From positions 1-61,851 of the forward strand of contig CAYWSE010000019.1 of NCBI GenBank assembly GCA_964461025.1: a stretch of DNA of 61,851 bases, read 5' to 3'. The notes beneath the pieces are model-generated. The model searched no databases, had not been told where the DNA came from, and saw nothing but the letters and a program-made list of their open reading frames with translations. Positions 50,721-58,540 of the stretch are shown one piece after another. Every line of letters starts with the position of its first letter. Positions within the stretch are counted from its first letter, which is position 1. Made by a program: the position numbers and the translations under genes. This stretch comes from JAHBVL01 sp964461025. GTDB lineage: Bacteria; Chloroflexota; Chloroflexia; Thermomicrobiales; UBA6265.

Positions 50721-50904
50721 CCTCCGGCGCTCTGCCACACCGCGGCCGATTTCTGATGTAGCTGCCGGACCGCAGCCGAGGCTGATTTCTGATGTAGCCT
50801 CCGGCGCTCTGGCGGACCTCGGCCAATCCCGGATGTAGCCTCCGGCGCTCTGCCCATGTTTGGGCGATTTCGGATGTAGCCTCCGGCGCTCTGCCGGAGG
50901 GCGG
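50717..50904 (+). repeat. Five-copy REP array (period 41 bp)
   Basis: GTAG-headed units start at 50717, 50758, 50794, 50835 and 50876 (spacing 41, 36, 41, 41). Core: GTAGCCTCCGGCGCTCTG followed by variable bases and TTTC(T/G)GAT. The last copy has a perfect stem CTCCGGC-GCTCT-GCCGGAG (50881-50899) followed by a second stem GCGGCCC-GCA-GGGCCGC. The first copy overlaps the MutS-like stop codon. Confidence 0.85.
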
Positions 50905-50966
50905 CCCGCAGGGCCGCAACATGCAACGAGTTCCCTGAGCACAACCAAGCTCGCCGGTTGCGACTG

Positions 50967-51011
50967 TTATCGGCCTCCTGCCGATCGCTCCGGCACAGGG
51001 CCGGAGCCTAC
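50967..51011 (-). repeat. REP element, minus orientation, 3' of the transposase
   Basis: Minus strand reads GTAG at 51011-51008, then CTCCGGC-CCTGT-GCCGGAG, then a second stem ATCGGC/GCCGAT. It differs from the copy at 51564-51608 at only a few positions. Confidence 0.8.
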
Positions 51012-51025
51012 ATCCACTCCGAGAC

Positions 51026-51541
51026 CTATTCTCGCGGGGCGGAATCTGATTTTCCCAATCTCCGCTCCACCCATTCACCTACGATGTATGGGTATTCGTT
51101 CCAGGTCCCGACCAATCCGGACCGGACCGGATTGTCGAGAATGTATGCGGCAATTGCATCGAAGTCGTCGCTTTCACGCACACCGCGATCGTAGAAACTC
51201 TCCTGCCACAATCGCCCGTTCCCACCGTGCTTCCACCAGGCCCTGGTTGTAACCGATTTCAGATCTCTTACCAGGTCAACCAGTCCGACCTCTCCAAGTT
51301 GCACGATCAAATGCACATGATCCGGCATGAGACAGCTGACGTGGAGAATCGCTCCTCTCGTCGCAACCCGGTCGTCGATGGTTGTCAGGATGGCAATCGC
51401 CAGGTCGTGATTCGCAAACGGCCGAGACGCTCGATCGAGCGCAGTGATGGTCACATGCCACGTGCTGGCATATGAGCGATATGCAGCCATCGGCAGTCGC
51501 TGCTTGAGCCGTCCTCGATCGAGTGGCGCTTCGTCGTCCAA
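51026..51541 (-). CDS. REP-associated tyrosine transposase (RAYT)
   Basis: 171 residues, Y1 HUH transposase related to IS200/IS605 TnpA. The HUH motif is 'MPDHVHLIVQLG' (H-x-H) and the catalytic Tyr is expected in 'WQESFYDRGVRESDDFDAIAAYILDNPVR', where F-Y-D is the usual context; 'YIVGEW' closes the fold. RAYTs nick single-stranded REP DNA next to the GTRG tetranucleotide. The frame is intact, which suggests a recent or domesticated copy. An in-frame ATG at 51490 may be the true start. REPs of matching type flank the gene. Confidence 0.88.
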   Translation of the reverse strand: MDDEAPLDRGRLKQRLPMAAYRSYASTWHVTITALDRASRPFANHDLAIAILTTIDDRVATRGAILHVSCLMPDHVHLIVQLGEVGLVDLVRDLKSVTTRAWWKHGGNGRLWQESFYDRGVRESDDFDAIAAYILDNPVRSGLVGTWNEYPYIVGEWVERRLGKSDSAPRE

Positions 51542-51563
51542 ATAGGTTCTCCCGCGCCGGTGA

Positions 51564-51608
51564 TTATCGGCCTCCGGCCGATCGCTCCGGCAGAGCGCCG
51601 GAGCCTAC
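51564..51608 (-). repeat. REP element, minus orientation, 5' of the transposase
   Basis: Minus strand: GTAG at 51608-51605, CTCCGGC-GCTCT-GCCGGAG, then ATCGGC and GCCGAT as a second stem. Same type and orientation as 50967-51011. Confidence 0.8.
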
Positions 51609-51649
51609 ATCAATCCCCACGCCGGAGCGCACCCGCGTCGGGAGGAGAT

Positions 51650-53038
51650 CTATGCCCCGGCAGGGAGTCTCCCGAGGCGTTCGAGGTATTCGCAGGTGGC
51701 GACGAGTCCGTTGCGGAAGTCCTCCAGCCGGTACCACTCGTTGGGCGCGTGCGCATTGCAGGTGGGCAACGACCAGGCGAAGAAGATCAAATCGGCGCCA
51801 AGCTCGGATTTGAAATCCTGGGCGATCGGAATCGTGCCGCCGATCCGGATCACAGCCGGTTCCCTGCCAAAGAGATCGCGCAAAGTGTCCTCAGCGGCGA
51901 GCAGCGCAGGATGATCGCGATCGATCGCGTACGGGAGAGCCCATCCTTCCCTGCTGATGAACTCGACGGTCGCGCCGGCCGGACAATGGGCGTTCACGTG
52001 CGCTTCGAGCAGATCGAGAATCCGGGGCGGATCCTGATCGGGCACGAGCCGGCAGGTGATCTTCAAATGCGCTTCAGCGGGCGTGACCGTTTTCGATCCT
52101 TCGCCCTGAAATCCGCTCCACATGCCATTGATGTCGAGCGTCGGCCGCAGCCAGAGTCGCTCGAGGGGGTAAAATCCCGGTTCTCCCCAGAGTTCAGTGA
52201 CCCCAACCTCGCCAAAATAGGCGTTGCCATCGAACGGAACAGCATCGAGCTCTTCTCGCTCGCGGTCAGTCGGGTCATCGACATGGTCGTAAAAACCCTT
52301 CACCGCGACACGGCCCGACTCTTCGTGAAATGACGCAGCCAGCACAGCCATCGCCTGGGCAGCATTGCGGACACTTGCGCCATAGAGACCGGAGTGCATG
52401 TCGGTCGATGCGGTTCGCAGCACGACCTCGCAGCCAACGACGCCTTTAGTCGACAGCATGATCGACGGCGTGTTCTCGTCGAGCATCATGCCGTCGGCGC
52501 TAATGGCGAAGTCCGCCGCGACGTCGGCGGCGTGCTCCCGCAGATAGGGCGCGACCGAGGGACTGCTGATCTCCTCCTCTCCTTCGAAGAAGAAGACCAG
52601 GTTGAGCGGAGGTTCGCCGTTCGTTGCCGCAAGTGCTTCGACCGCCAGAATTGTCGTCAGGAGACCGGCCTTATCGTCGCCCGAACCGCGCGCGTAGATC
52701 TTGCCGTCGCGGATCTCGGGTTCAAACGGAGGCGAATCCCAGAGCTCAAGGGGATCGGGCGGCTGGACGTCGTAGTGGGCGTAGATCATCGCTGTCGGCT
52801 TCGCGGGATCGACGCGCCAATGACCAACGACGAGTGGATGTCCGCCCGTTTCGAGTAGCGAGACTTCCGGAACGCCTGCCTGCCTGAGTCGCTCGACGAC
52901 CCACTCAGCCGCCGCTCGCACATCGTTCCTGTGATCCGGCAATGCGCTGACGCTGGGAATTCGCAGAAAGTCGAAAAGTTCGGCAAGATGCGTTTCCTCG
53001 CGATCGGCGAACCACGACGACCAGACCGACTCTTTCAC
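51650..53038 (-). CDS. M20 family dipeptidase
   Basis: 462 residues, M20 metallopeptidase of the cytosolic dipeptidase/PepV-ACY1 group. Metal and catalytic residues: His88 and Asp90 in Y-A-H-Y-D-V-Q-P, Asp121 in A-R-G-S-G-D-D-K-G-type 'YARGSGDDKAG', Glu pair in 'FFEGEEEISSPS', and the later 'GGTIPIAQDF' region typical of the dipeptidase branch. It should hydrolyse small peptides in the cytosol. It is encoded 16 nt after yggT on the same strand. It differs from the 394-residue M20 protein at 13739 in length and in the H-Y-D-V-Q-P motif. Confidence 0.9.
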   Translation of the reverse strand: MKESVWSSWFADREETHLAELFDFLRIPSVSALPDHRNDVRAAAEWVVERLRQAGVPEVSLLETGGHPLVVGHWRVDPAKPTAMIYAHYDVQPPDPLELWDSPPFEPEIRDGKIYARGSGDDKAGLLTTILAVEALAATNGEPPLNLVFFFEGEEEISSPSVAPYLREHAADVAADFAISADGMMLDENTPSIMLSTKGVVGCEVVLRTASTDMHSGLYGASVRNAAQAMAVLAASFHEESGRVAVKGFYDHVDDPTDREREELDAVPFDGNAYFGEVGVTELWGEPGFYPLERLWLRPTLDINGMWSGFQGEGSKTVTPAEAHLKITCRLVPDQDPPRILDLLEAHVNAHCPAGATVEFISREGWALPYAIDRDHPALLAAEDTLRDLFGREPAVIRIGGTIPIAQDFKSELGADLIFFAWSLPTCNAHAPNEWYRLEDFRNGLVATCEYLERLGRLPAGA

Positions 53039-53054
53039 TGCAGGCTCCTGGAAT

Positions 53055-53315
53055 TCAAAGTAGCGCGTTGACGATGATCTGCCGCACGAACTGAAGACCG
53101 AGAATGAGGATAATCGGTGAGAGATCGATCGCGCCGGTCGACGGCAGGATGCTGCGGATCGGCGCCAGCATCGGTTCAGTCACCTGCACCAGAAGCCTTC
53201 CAACTTGCGATTTGTAGCCGGGATCGAACCAGGAAAGGAGCGCCCTGGCCAGCACAATCAACGTCAGAACCGTGAAAAAGAGATTCAGCAGCGAGGCGAG
53301 ATCAGATGACGACAA
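53055..53315 (-). CDS. YggT family membrane protein
   Basis: 86 residues with two hydrophobic helices. 'LLNLFFTVLTLIVLARALLSWF' starts the first and the family signature 'VTEPMLAPIRSILPSTGAIDLSPIILILGLQF' follows. YggT proteins are small inner-membrane proteins linked to cell division or osmotic stress; the mechanism is unclear. It lies between coxS (40 nt) and the dipeptidase gene. Confidence 0.88.
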   Translation of the reverse strand: MSSSDLASLLNLFFTVLTLIVLARALLSWFDPGYKSQVGRLLVQVTEPMLAPIRSILPSTGAIDLSPIILILGLQFVRQIIVNALL

Positions 53316-53355
53316 TGTTCAGTCTCCTTCCGCCTTCGCCACCATACCTCGGCAT

Positions 53356-53877
53356 CTACGAACTTCCCGACTGATCGATCGGCGCCGGTCCCGCCCCACT
53401 CGCCACCAGTTCCGCCGACCGCCGGACAGCGTTGATGATCGTGTGATAGCCGGTGCAGCGGCAGAGGTTGCCATGCAGCTCATGGCGAATCTCTTCGTCG
53501 GTCGGATTCGGGTTACGGCTCAACAGCGAAGCTGTGGTCATGATCATGCCGGGCGTGCAATAGCCGCATTGCAGTCCATGCTCCTCCCAGAACGCTTGCT
53601 GGATCGGATGCAACGTTCCAAACGGCGCAAATCCCTCGATCGTCGTCACCGCGCTGCCGTCCGCCTGCACCGCAAGCACCGTGCAACTCTTGGCGCTGAC
53701 CCCGTCGACCAGCACCGTGCAAGCACCGCACTGACTTGTGTCGCAACCCGTATGCGTGCCCATCAGTCCGAGGTTGTCCCTCAGAAACTGCACGAGCAGC
53801 GTACGCGGTTCGATCTCCGCGCTCTGTTCCTTGCCATTGACAGTGATGGTTACCGGAACCGTGCTCAACGATTTCAC
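53356..53877 (-). CDS. coxS: [2Fe-2S] small subunit of a xanthine-dehydrogenase/CO-dehydrogenase-type enzyme
   Basis: 173 residues with both iron-sulfur domains. The plant-ferredoxin-like cluster is Cys45, Cys50, Cys53, Cys65 ('GCDTSQCGACTVLVDG'); the second, helical cluster is Cys104, Cys107, Cys139, Cys141 ('CGYCTPGMIM', 'CRCTGYHTI'). It carries electrons between the molybdenum centre and FAD in aerobic CO dehydrogenase or related hydroxylases. The Mo (CoxL) and FAD (CoxM) subunits are not in the window. coxG lies 29 nt upstream on the same strand. Confidence 0.93.
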   Translation of the reverse strand: MKSLSTVPVTITVNGKEQSAEIEPRTLLVQFLRDNLGLMGTHTGCDTSQCGACTVLVDGVSAKSCTVLAVQADGSAVTTIEGFAPFGTLHPIQQAFWEEHGLQCGYCTPGMIMTTASLLSRNPNPTDEEIRHELHGNLCRCTGYHTIINAVRRSAELVASGAGPAPIDQSGSS

Positions 53878-53906
53878 TCCCTCATGTATTCGCCAAACGC
53901 GATTGC

Positions 53907-54347
53907 CTACGCAGACGCTGCTTTGCCTTCGAGGCAGCCAAAGAACTGACCGACAATCTGCCGGGCCGCCGGTTGGACCATCCGTGCGCCAACCCGCGCG
54001 ATCGTTCCACGCACATTCGCGTCGCCCGTGTATTGGACGGTCGTTTCGCCGTCCTTCTCGACCAGCGTCAGTTTGCCGACGCCGGCCACCTGCCCCTGCG
54101 GACCGCTGCCTTCGACTTCCATCGTGTAGCTCTCGGGCTCGACTTTGTCGGTGATCTTGACCCGGCCGGCAAAGGTGCCTTTAATCATCGCGATACCGAT
54201 TTTCATCGTGGCGGCGTATTCATCTTCGCCGATCTGTTCGAGTTTCTCGCAACCGGGCAGGCACTGCTTCAACACGTCCGGGTCGAGCAGAAAATCCCAC
54301 ACCTGTTGCCGCGACGCCTGAAACGTATGCTCGCCTACCAGTTCCAT
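53907..54347 (-). CDS. coxG: CoxG-type SRPBCC protein
   Basis: 146 residues, START/SRPBCC fold. 'GEHTFQASRQQVWDFLLDPDVLKQCLPGCEKLEQIGEDEYAATMKIGI' is the classical CoxG N-terminus. CoxG helps membrane attachment of CO dehydrogenase or, as recently shown for mycobacterial CoxG, transports quinone. The usual C-terminal membrane anchor is not visible; the chain ends with 'GQFFGCLEGKAASA'. GGAGGAATTC directly precedes the ATG at 54347, which fixes the start; the longer frame upstream is not used. Confidence 0.9.
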   Translation of the reverse strand: MELVGEHTFQASRQQVWDFLLDPDVLKQCLPGCEKLEQIGEDEYAATMKIGIAMIKGTFAGRVKITDKVEPESYTMEVEGSGPQGQVAGVGKLTLVEKDGETTVQYTGDANVRGTIARVGARMVQPAARQIVGQFFGCLEGKAASA

Positions 54348-54454
54348 GAATTCCTCCAATATGGACGGCCATTCCTTGCGGCACATGGCAATGCGACAGT
54401 CTATCACGGCGGTTTTCCGCAACTGACCTGCCGCCAGCTTTGGGAACACAGTTC

Positions 54455-54937
54455 TCAGTCGGTCAAGAATGAGACGATGATTTCCGCATCATGTTCAAAG
54501 GCGAGAGGGGGCAGATCGTCGATTCCAAACCAGCCAATCTGATCGAGATCGTCGCTGGGAGTCGGGTTCCCTTCGATCGAATCGACCCGAAAAACGAGCA
54601 GCACCACCGGTTCGCCTTCGTAGGAACGCACAGCAATCAAAGGACCGATCGAAACCGTGATGCCGGTCTCCTCGAGCACCTCGCGGGCCGCGGCGGACTC
54701 CACCACCTCGCCCCGTTCGACGAATCCCGCCGGCAGGCTCCATCGTCCAGCCTCGCGCGATCCGGGCGCTCTCCGGCCAAGCAGCACGCGATTGTCCGCG
54801 ACGATCAATACTGCAACCGCCAGCTTCGGATCGAACCAGGTCACCGCGCCGCACTCGACGCACACCGGTCGCAACCGACCATCGCGCACTTCTTCGATTG
54901 TTTTCCCGCCACATCGCTGACAATAGACTTCGGTCAC
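54455..54937 (-). CDS. Nudix hydrolase with N-terminal zinc ribbon
   Basis: About 160 residues. An N-terminal four-Cys ribbon (C-Q-R-C ... C-V-E-C) is followed by a Nudix domain: 'GFVERGEVVESAAAREVLEETGI' carries the complete G-x5-E-x7-R-E-x2-E-E-x-G motif. Related to NudC-like and ADP-ribose pyrophosphatase-like enzymes that hydrolyse nucleoside diphosphate derivatives; the substrate is open. The GTG at 54937 is preceded by GAGAGGA. Confidence 0.88.
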   Translation of the reverse strand: MTEVYCQRCGGKTIEEVRDGRLRPVCVECGAVTWFDPKLAVAVLIVADNRVLLGRRAPGSREAGRWSLPAGFVERGEVVESAAAREVLEETGITVSIGPLIAVRSYEGEPVVLLVFRVDSIEGNPTPSDDLDQIGWFGIDDLPPLAFEHDAEIIVSFLTD

Positions 54938-55075
54938 GCGGCGCTGTCCTCTCGCTGACCCGGCCGAACGCACACGTCATACTATGATTTCCGGCGGGGA
55001 TGATGGCGCTTCCCGCAAACCGGATCTGATGACCACGATGTGAAAACGCATCCAATTGAGGAACAGGGTCGCACG

Positions 55076-55321
55076 ATGAGCGAGCAACCGAGTGGCTATG
55101 CCGCGTATTGGAAAAGAATGTCCGTCAAACTGGGGTTGAGCGAGGCCGCCAGACTACTGGGAGGGGATATTCGCGGCGCTCACCTGAGCGCGTTCGAGCA
55201 GGGAAAAGATCATCCCCTCACCGCTGCGCAAATCGACGCCTATTTCACGCTTCTCGACGAAAAAGTGGCGCAACGACCTGAGCTCAAGGATGAGGACCTC
55301 CCCGATCTCGAAGCTGAATAG
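55076..55321 (+). CDS. Small hypothetical protein
   Basis: About 81 residues, not recognised. The sequence 'KLGLSEAARLLGGDIRGAHLSAFEQGKDHPLTAAQIDAYFTLLDE' could form three to four helices and resembles a degenerate helix-turn-helix, but there is no firm match. It is acidic at the C-terminus. The ATG at 55076 has an AGGG 8 nt upstream; a GTG at 55040 would add 12 residues. It converges with the siderophore reductase gene. Confidence 0.6.
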   Translation: MSEQPSGYAAYWKRMSVKLGLSEAARLLGGDIRGAHLSAFEQGKDHPLTAAQIDAYFTLLDEKVAQRPELKDEDLPDLEAE

Positions 55322-55328
55322 GAATTCT

Positions 55329-55354
55329 GGCCGGCGACATGCATATCACCGGCC
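55329..55354. terminator. Weak hairpin between convergent genes
   Basis: GGCCGG (55329-55334) and CCGGCC (55349-55354) with a 14-nt loop containing ATGCAT, in the 48-nt gap between two convergent stops. No T-run. Confidence 0.3.
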
Positions 55355-55369
55355 TGGATCCCGTTTGAC

Positions 55370-56170
55370 CTACCAGTAGCCGATCACTGACACGTCGCTT
55401 GGCCGAAAACCCGCTTCCCGACGCAGGTACTTGCCAATCGCCTCCATCGTCCGAAACTCTCCGCCGCCCCAGGCGTAACGCACCTCATCTGGCACGGCCA
55501 CTGACCTGACGGCCTCGATCATGGCGTCACTCTTGCCGTGCGCCGGACCGCCGCGGTGCAACCAGGTCACTTCGAGGGACGCGGCTGATTCGAGCGGATA
55601 CTCGCTTTCCGGCACATCAACTTCCGCAATAACCCGCACGAACGTATCAGCCGAAAGATGATCGAGAATCGCCGAAAGCGCCGGCAAGCCCGTTTCGTCC
55701 GCCATCAACAGCTGCCATGTCGCCTGCGGCGGCGGGTAGTACGCCGTGCGCGGACCCCAAATGGCCAGCGCGTCCCCCGCTTCCGCCGCCAGCGCCCACC
55801 GTTCCCCGGTGCTTTCACCACCATGAACGATCATGTCGACGACGATCTCGTCGACCTCAGGACGCCAGTAGCGCACTGAATAGTTTCGAGCGTGGGGCTG
55901 CTGATCTTCCGGCAACGCATACCACTGCTCGAAGGTGAATGTCCGCTCGACGGCAGGACGGTTGCGGTCTCCCAATGGAAAGATGAAGGTGATGAACTGG
56001 TCCGGGATGTCCGCCAGCCAGCCGTGAAACTCGGACGAGCGCAATGTAATCCGGCGCACGTGCGGACGGAACTGCTCCACCGCGGTGACCTCGGCATGAA
56101 TCACCGACGTCGGGACTTTGGCGCGCTTCGGACGGCGCGCTGGTTGTGCTGAAGTCGCCAGCGCACTCAT
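55370..56170 (-). CDS. Siderophore-interacting protein (FAD-binding ferric-siderophore reductase)
   Basis: 266 residues, SIP/ViuB family. 'HVRRITLRSSEF' and 'RNYSVRYW' form the FAD site (R-x-Y-S/T), 'HGGESTGERWALAAEAGDALAIWGPR' binds phosphate, and the C-terminal domain has 'LLMADETGLPALSAIL' and 'YAWGGGEFRTMEAIGKYLRRE', the NAD(P)H part. It reduces imported ferric siderophore to release Fe(II) in the cytosol. The ATG overlaps the binding-protein stop (ATGA), so both are translated from one mRNA. Confidence 0.92.
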   Translation of the reverse strand: MSALATSAQPARRPKRAKVPTSVIHAEVTAVEQFRPHVRRITLRSSEFHGWLADIPDQFITFIFPLGDRNRPAVERTFTFEQWYALPEDQQPHARNYSVRYWRPEVDEIVVDMIVHGGESTGERWALAAEAGDALAIWGPRTAYYPPPQATWQLLMADETGLPALSAILDHLSADTFVRVIAEVDVPESEYPLESAASLEVTWLHRGGPAHGKSDAMIEAVRSVAVPDEVRYAWGGGEFRTMEAIGKYLRREAGFRPSDVSVIGYW

Positions 56171-57234
56171 GAAGAAACGACACTCTCGTCGGCCGACTCG
56201 ACGATAGCGCTCAGCTCGTCCATGATCGGGGCGAACCGCCCGTAACTGACGGGAGCGGCCGCATACCACGGACCGACCTGCCCCGCGACAACCGCCGGCA
56301 GCGAATTCCATAGTGGCGCTGTTTCAGCCAGTTCGTCAGGAGTCGGGTTGCCTGGTCTCGCATCGACGAGAACCACGTCGGCGCTGTAATCGATGATCAC
56401 TTCCCAGCTGATCTGTTCGAAGAAATCGTCGCCATCGTGATCGATAATGTTCAGCCCCAGCTCCTGAAAATACATCAGGTCGGTCATGAACCGCGGGGAA
56501 GCGATCCAGACCGACTCGGCATTGGCCGACAGCACAACAACCGAGAGATCGGGTTTCGCGGCAATCGCCGCCACCAATCGCTCTTCAGCAGACTCGAAAG
56601 CACTCTTTGCATCGACCACTGCGGCGTCTTCGACATCGGCGCCAAGTGCCACAGCCAGTTCTTCCATCCGGCTAATGATCGTCTTCAGCGTCACCGTTCC
56701 CAGATTGATGCCGAGTGTCGGCGTGCCTGTCGCTTCGACCTGGGCAAGGGAGTCACCAGCGAGATACCAGAGTGAACCGTCGATGAGCGCCATATCGACG
56801 ACGAGATCGGGACTGAGACCGACAAATGCCTCCATGTCGAGCTCCAGCGCTTCGGCGCCCCAGTCTCCGAGAACCACGATGTCATCGACGGGCAGATTGC
56901 CCGCCTGAAAGTCGACCACGCCGTCCGCAGACTTGGTGGGACCGTAGATGGCGTCAACAAGCACTCCAAAGTCGTAGAGCGAGGAGGCGGCAGTCGTCTG
57001 CGCCACGATCACGTCTGGCAACGACGGTGTCGTTACGAGAATGCCGCGATCGTCCAGAAACGCCCAGCTTCCATCAGGCTGGACGCCGTTCGCGATCTCC
57101 GTCTCCGGCGTCGCCTGGGCGGAGGCATTGAACATCCGGGCGCCGGCCATGCCTGCCAGGGCCGCGGTTGCTCCCTGAAGAACCCTGCGCCGATCTGCTG
57201 TTCGTATCCTGAGTGATTCGAACTGGTTTCTCAC
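56167..57234 (-). CDS. Iron-siderophore ABC transporter substrate-binding protein (FepB/FhuD type)
   Basis: About 355 residues. The GTG at 57234 has GGAGGGG 7 nt before it, better than the upstream ATGs. Tat signal 'DRRRVLQGATAALAG' with cleavage near 'ASAQA'. The mature part matches the periplasmic-binding class with a helical backbone: 'RGILVTTPSLPDVIVAQ', 'NLPVDDIVVLGDWGAEALELDMEAFVGLSPDLVVD', 'WEVIIDYSADVVLVDAR'. It delivers ferric siderophores to the FecCD permeases encoded divergently. The operator at 57333 lies 98 nt upstream. Confidence 0.9.
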   Translation of the reverse strand: MRNQFESLRIRTADRRRVLQGATAALAGMAGARMFNASAQATPETEIANGVQPDGSWAFLDDRGILVTTPSLPDVIVAQTTAASSLYDFGVLVDAIYGPTKSADGVVDFQAGNLPVDDIVVLGDWGAEALELDMEAFVGLSPDLVVDMALIDGSLWYLAGDSLAQVEATGTPTLGINLGTVTLKTIISRMEELAVALGADVEDAAVVDAKSAFESAEERLVAAIAAKPDLSVVVLSANAESVWIASPRFMTDLMYFQELGLNIIDHDGDDFFEQISWEVIIDYSADVVLVDARPGNPTPDELAETAPLWNSLPAVVAGQVGPWYAAAPVSYGRFAPIMDELSAIVESADESVVSS

Positions 57235-57332
57235 GAATTGCCCCTCCATCATGCACATTCGCCAAATCACAATCCGCTCCGAGCAAGGGCTCGATGAACT
57301 GGCCACAGTTCGACGAGCGGATTCCCCTTGTC

Positions 57333-57357
57333 AATTCCGACCTTGACAGTCAGAATA
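57333..57357. promoter_or_regulatory. Putative iron-responsive operator (divergent siderophore locus)
   Basis: AATTCCGAC (57333-57341), 7-nt centre CTTGACA, GTCAGAATA (57349-57357). Same layout and almost the same sequence as 27494-27518. It sits in the spacer between the minus-strand binding-protein gene and the plus-strand permease genes, so one site may control both. Confidence 0.7.
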
Positions 57358-57463
57358 AGCCTAGTGGTGCGTTTGCGAGGCTGTCAAGCGCCCCGAAAGC
57401 AACCTCCTGCGAGACCGGGCACTGGTTCGGCGAATCCGGACGGGAGGTGATTTTCCGTGACCG

Positions 57464-58540
57464 ATGAGTTCTGCCGGGGCGTTCAATTTGTCCGTTTCGA
57501 ATCTCTCTGCGCATGTCACGCCACACGACAGATCAGCATCCTGGCTGCCCGAAATCTCGCGCGGAGCCGGACTGTTGCTGGGCGTCGGACTGCTCATCCT
57601 CACCGCCTTTGTCAGCATCCGGCTCGGGACGCGCGGTCTCACCTACACGGATGTCTGGAATGGGCTCTTCCACTACGATCCGGCGTCATACAACCAGACT
57701 GTCATACGCACGATGCGCGTGCCGCGCACCGTGATCGCGATCGGCGTGGGCGGCGCGCTGGCGGTCGGCGGCACCGTCATGCAAGGGGTCACGCGGAACC
57801 CGCTCGCCGATCCTTCGATCATGGGCGTGAGCGCCGGGGCCGGCTTCGCCATCGTCACGATCGTCACGTTTGGCAATAGCTCGAACGTCGCTGCTTACAT
57901 GCCATTTGCGTTCCTTGGAGGACTGCTTGCGGCACTTGCCGTGATGGTCGTCGGCTCTGTGGGCAAAGGTGGCGTCAGCCCTGTCAAGCTTGCGCTCGCC
58001 GGTCTGGTCATTTCCGCCATTCTCTCCTCCTGGACGAGCGCGCTTCTCTTGCTCAACAACGAAACGTATGCCACGGTGCGCTATTGGTTTGCCGGTTCGG
58101 TCAACCGCGATCTCGATCTCTTCTGGCAACTGTCGCCGGTCCTGCTGGGGTCGGCATTTCTTTGCCTCCTGCTCGGCCATCACCTGAATATTCTCGGCAT
58201 GGGCGAAGAAATGGCCCGCGGCCTCGGCATGCAGACGGGCCGCTTCCGGCTCATCGCCACGGTGCTGGTCGTGATGATTACTGCAGCGGCCGTTGCCATC
58301 GCCGGTCCGATCGCCTACGTCGGATTGGCCGTGCCGCACATGGTCCGTTCGGTTGTCGGGTCTGACTACCGCTGGATCCTTCCATATTCGATGATCTACG
58401 GAGCGATCTTCCTGACCGTTTCGGACATTCTGGGCCGCATCGCCATGCGTCCGGGAGAAATCGAGGTCGGCATTGTCACCGCCATCTTCGGCGCGCCATT
58501 CCTGATCTATCTGGCCCGACGGCGGAGTCTGGTTGGGTGA
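57464..58540 (+). CDS. FecCD-family iron-siderophore permease (first)
   Basis: 358 residues, about 10 transmembrane helices. After a 35-residue leader the first helix is 'GAGLLLGVGLLILTAF'. 'VWNGLFHYDPASYNQTVIRTMRVPRTVIAIGVGGALAVGG' followed by 'VMQGVTRNPLADPSIMGVSAGAGF' is the FecCD signature; 'GPIAYVGLAVPHMVRSVVG' and 'GRIAMRPGEIEVGIVTAIFGAPFLIYL' close the protein. The ATG at 57464 is 15 nt from a GGAGGT; a GTG at 57457 has better spacing but is in another frame. The stop overlaps the next gene (GTGA). Confidence 0.93.
   Translation: MSSAGAFNLSVSNLSAHVTPHDRSASWLPEISRGAGLLLGVGLLILTAFVSIRLGTRGLTYTDVWNGLFHYDPASYNQTVIRTMRVPRTVIAIGVGGALAVGGTVMQGVTRNPLADPSIMGVSAGAGFAIVTIVTFGNSSNVAAYMPFAFLGGLLAALAVMVVGSVGKGGVSPVKLALAGLVISAILSSWTSALLLLNNETYATVRYWFAGSVNRDLDLFWQLSPVLLGSAFLCLLLGHHLNILGMGEEMARGLGMQTGRFRLIATVLVVMITAAAVAIAGPIAYVGLAVPHMVRSVVGSDYRWILPYSMIYGAIFLTVSDILGRIAMRPGEIEVGIVTAIFGAPFLIYLARRRSLVG

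Larger units (their letters stand above)
50967..51608 (-). mobile_element. REPtron: RAYT gene bracketed by two REPs in the same orientation
   Basis: A RAYT transposase gene with near-identical 45-bp REPs at both ends, both pointing the same way as the gene, next to a plus-oriented REP array. This is the known arrangement of RAYT/REP units, which are usually immobile themselves but linked with REP spread. Confidence 0.75.

Noticed and set aside
57457..57879. Alternative GTG start or frameshift for the first FecCD permease
   Set aside because: The GTG has a better spaced ribosome site, but its frame gives no permease sequence; the ATG frame is intact from 57464.
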